From Sedimentisphaerales bacterium (GTDB lineage Bacteria > Planctomycetota > Phycisphaerae > Sedimentisphaerales > Anaerobacaceae): DNA of 7,678 nt. The stretch lies in NCBI GenBank assembly GCA_016933985.1, contig JAFGTU010000430.1, forward strand, positions 1 to 7,678. Direction: 5' to 3'. Shown piece by piece: positions 6,211 through 7,678 of the stretch. Position 1 is the stretch's first letter; each line of letters starts with the position of its first letter. Below the pieces are notes generated by a model. It was given only the letters and a program-made list of their open reading frames with translations, searched no databases and was not told the DNA's origin. The position numbers and the translations under genes were made by a program.

Positions 6211-7678
6211 ATAGGCCGGCAGCGTCTTCCTTCTTGTGTGCATTACTTGCAGTCTGCCTGGCGGCCGGCGCCGAGGACTGGCCCACCTTCAACCACGACA
6301 ACCGCAGAAGCGCCGTAACGCCGGAGGAATTCACCGTGCCGCTGGCCCGCGTCTGGACGTTCCAGACCCCTGAAGCGCCCGCTCCAGCCTGGCCCGGCCC
6401 GGCAAAGCAGGACTACTGGCATGGCCACTATAATATAAGGGCCACATTGGCTTACGACTGCGCCTTTGGCGTCGTCGGCGCGGGCGATATGCTTTTTTTC
6501 ACCTCATCCGCGGGCAAAGTCTATGCGCTCGATGCCGCGACCGGTCGGCTGAAATGGAGTTTCTTCGCCGAAGGGCCCGTCCGTCTGGCCCCGGTTGTGG
6601 CCGGCGATAGAGTGTATGTCGGCTCGGACGACGGATGCGTCTATTGCCTTTCCGCCGGCGACGGGTCTGAACTGTGGAAATTGGAGGCTGTGCCCGGTTC
6701 TCGGTTTATACCCGGCAACGAGGAGATTATTTCGCTGCGCCCCGTCAGGGCGGGGCTGGTGGTCGATAGGGGGACGTTGTATTTCACGGCGGGTCTGTTC
6801 CCCACGCAGGGCGCATTTCTCTTTGCCGTAAGCGCCGAGGATGGGGCGGTCAAATGGCAGCGCAAAATCGATGTCTCGCCGCAGGGGTATATGCTCGCCT
6901 CGGATGATCGGCTTTATGTTCCGACGGGGCGGACTGAACCGGCCATCTTCGACCGCTCCGACGGTCAACCGCAAGGGACGCTGCCGAGCGCCGGCGGGAC
7001 ATACGCCTTGCTGGCAGAAGACGTCCTGGTGACCGGGCCGGGCCGAGGACCGAAAGAGATCCGGGCCGACGACGCGAAGACGAGCGACACGATCGCAACG
7101 TTCGGCGGCTTGCGAATGATTATCAACGGCGATACTGCCTATATGCAATCCGAGACGAAGCTCTCGGCGTTTAATCGGAGGCTGTATCTCGATGTATCCA
7201 GGAAGAAGAATAAGTTGATTGAACAACGGGAGAAGACGGCCGAGCGGCTGAAAAAAGCCGATAAGAAAAGCCCGCCTGCAGTCGAGGCCGAGCAGCTTCT
7301 GGGTGCTATCGACACCGGGATTGCCAAATTGGACACGATTCTGAAAAGCTGCTATCTGTGGACGGTTGACTGCAATTATCCCTACTCGATGATTTTGGCC
7401 GGAGATAAACTTTTCGTTGGGGGCGACGAGAAAGTGGCAGCGGTCGATTCAAATGACGGCGAGATGGTGTGGACTGCTGCGGTTGGCGGCAAGGCGTTCA
7501 CGCTCAGCGCCTTTGGCGGGGGGTTGTATGTCAGCACCGATACGGGGCGCATTTATTGCTTTCGCAGCGGGGCAGGAGATAACGCCGCGGTAACGACTAT
7601 AGCCACGGAAACAGCCCCGTATCCTGCCGACGAGCTGACGCCGCTTTATAGAAGTGCCGCCATGTACATAGCCGAGCA
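6207..7678 (+). CDS. Exported PQQ-type beta-propeller protein, 3' end beyond window
   Basis: The frame starts at GTG 6207, overlaps the previous stop as GTGA, and stays open for 490 codons to the window edge. GAGGG (6192-6196) lies ten bases upstream, and no in-frame ATG occurs before residue 95. A signal peptide spans about residues 1-22 (a hydrophobic core, then AAGAE). The mature protein opens EDWPTFNHDNRRSAV (23-37). Propeller blades are clear: GKVYALDAATGRLKW (103-117), VYVGSDDGCVYCLSAGDG (136-153), FLFAVSAEDGAVKW (204-217), and near the end KVAAVDSNDGEMVW (409-422) and GRIYCF (447-452). RFIPGNEEIISLRPVRAGL (166-184) matches the corresponding segment of the 332-3349 protein (RWIPVYGSLMSTWPAASGV, 727-745), so the two are paralogues. 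A lysine- and glutamate-rich helix of about 50 residues (331-380) interrupts the repeats and may be a coiled coil. The missing part may include a methyltransferase-like domain, as in related planctomycete proteins I recall. Confidence 0.93.
   Translation, partial: MNRPAASSFLCALLAVCLAAGAEDWPTFNHDNRRSAVTPEEFTVPLARVWTFQTPEAPAPAWPGPAKQDYWHGHYNIRATLAYDCAFGVVGAGDMLFFTSSAGKVYALDAATGRLKWSFFAEGPVRLAPVVAGDRVYVGSDDGCVYCLSAGDGSELWKLEAVPGSRFIPGNEEIISLRPVRAGLVVDRGTLYFTAGLFPTQGAFLFAVSAEDGAVKWQRKIDVSPQGYMLASDDRLYVPTGRTEPAIFDRSDGQPQGTLPSAGGTYALLAEDVLVTGPGRGPKEIRADDAKTSDTIATFGGLRMIINGDTAYMQSETKLSAFNRRLYLDVSRKKNKLIEQREKTAERLKKADKKSPPAVEAEQLLGAIDTGIAKLDTILKSCYLWTVDCNYPYSMILAGDKLFVGGDEKVAAVDSNDGEMVWTAAVGGKAFTLSAFGGGLYVSTDTGRIYCFRSGAGDNAAVTTIATETAPYPADELTPLYRSAAMYIAE

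Noticed and set aside
5245..6243. Open frame of 332 codons on the minus strand
   Set aside because: It is antisense to the anchored protein gene and shows only histidine- and arginine-rich low-complexity residues, while the plus strand encodes a signal peptide and a membrane segment in the expected places.
6504..7226. Open frame of 240 codons on the minus strand
   Set aside because: It is antisense to the second propeller gene, whose plus-strand frame has unmistakable blade repeats. No domain or ribosome-binding site is apparent.

Overview
The window most resembles an accessory region from a Planctomycetota genome, probably Phycisphaerae or Sedimentisphaerales-like. This is inferred from protein style and not proven. 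The clues are very long exported PQQ-type beta-propeller proteins opening with 'DWPTF', a degenerate methyltransferase fold joined to a propeller, an exported protein starting 'CRYNVRETGFVDLG', and low-complexity 'DPNA' linkers. The DNA is moderately GC-rich. All convincing genes lie on the + strand.

Layout: bases 1-61 hold what may be the last codons of an upstream gene. Bases 62-331 are non-coding. They contain a good sigma70-like promoter (113-140), a REP-like inverted repeat (188-244) and a small GNRA-loop hairpin followed by a T-run (242-261). Next comes a 1005-residue exported protein (332-3349) with a methyltransferase-like Rossmann domain and two PQQ-type propeller halves. After a 7-bp hairpin comes a class I methyltransferase that itself starts with an export or lipoprotein-like signal (3399-4139). 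A half-length TauE/SafE-type membrane protein follows (4268-4744). Two tiny ORFs (4725-4820 and 4817-4843) bridge by successive ATGA overlaps to an exported, C-terminally membrane-anchored protein with a thioredoxin-like region (4840-6210). A GTGA overlap leads into a second propeller protein (6207 to the window end). That gene is cut off by the window, and its end is probably near the start of another methyltransferase-like domain.

How the genes may work together: short spacings and stop/start overlaps suggest one transcription unit, or two closely coupled ones (332-4139 and 4268-7678). Most products carry export signals or membrane segments, so the cluster probably acts at the cell envelope or in the periplasm. 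The recurring theme is a methyltransferase fold linked to PQQ-type propellers, either fused or adjacent, outside the cytoplasm where S-adenosylmethionine is not normally available. No substrate can be read from the sequence. No RNA gene, CRISPR array, transposase or integrase was recognised.
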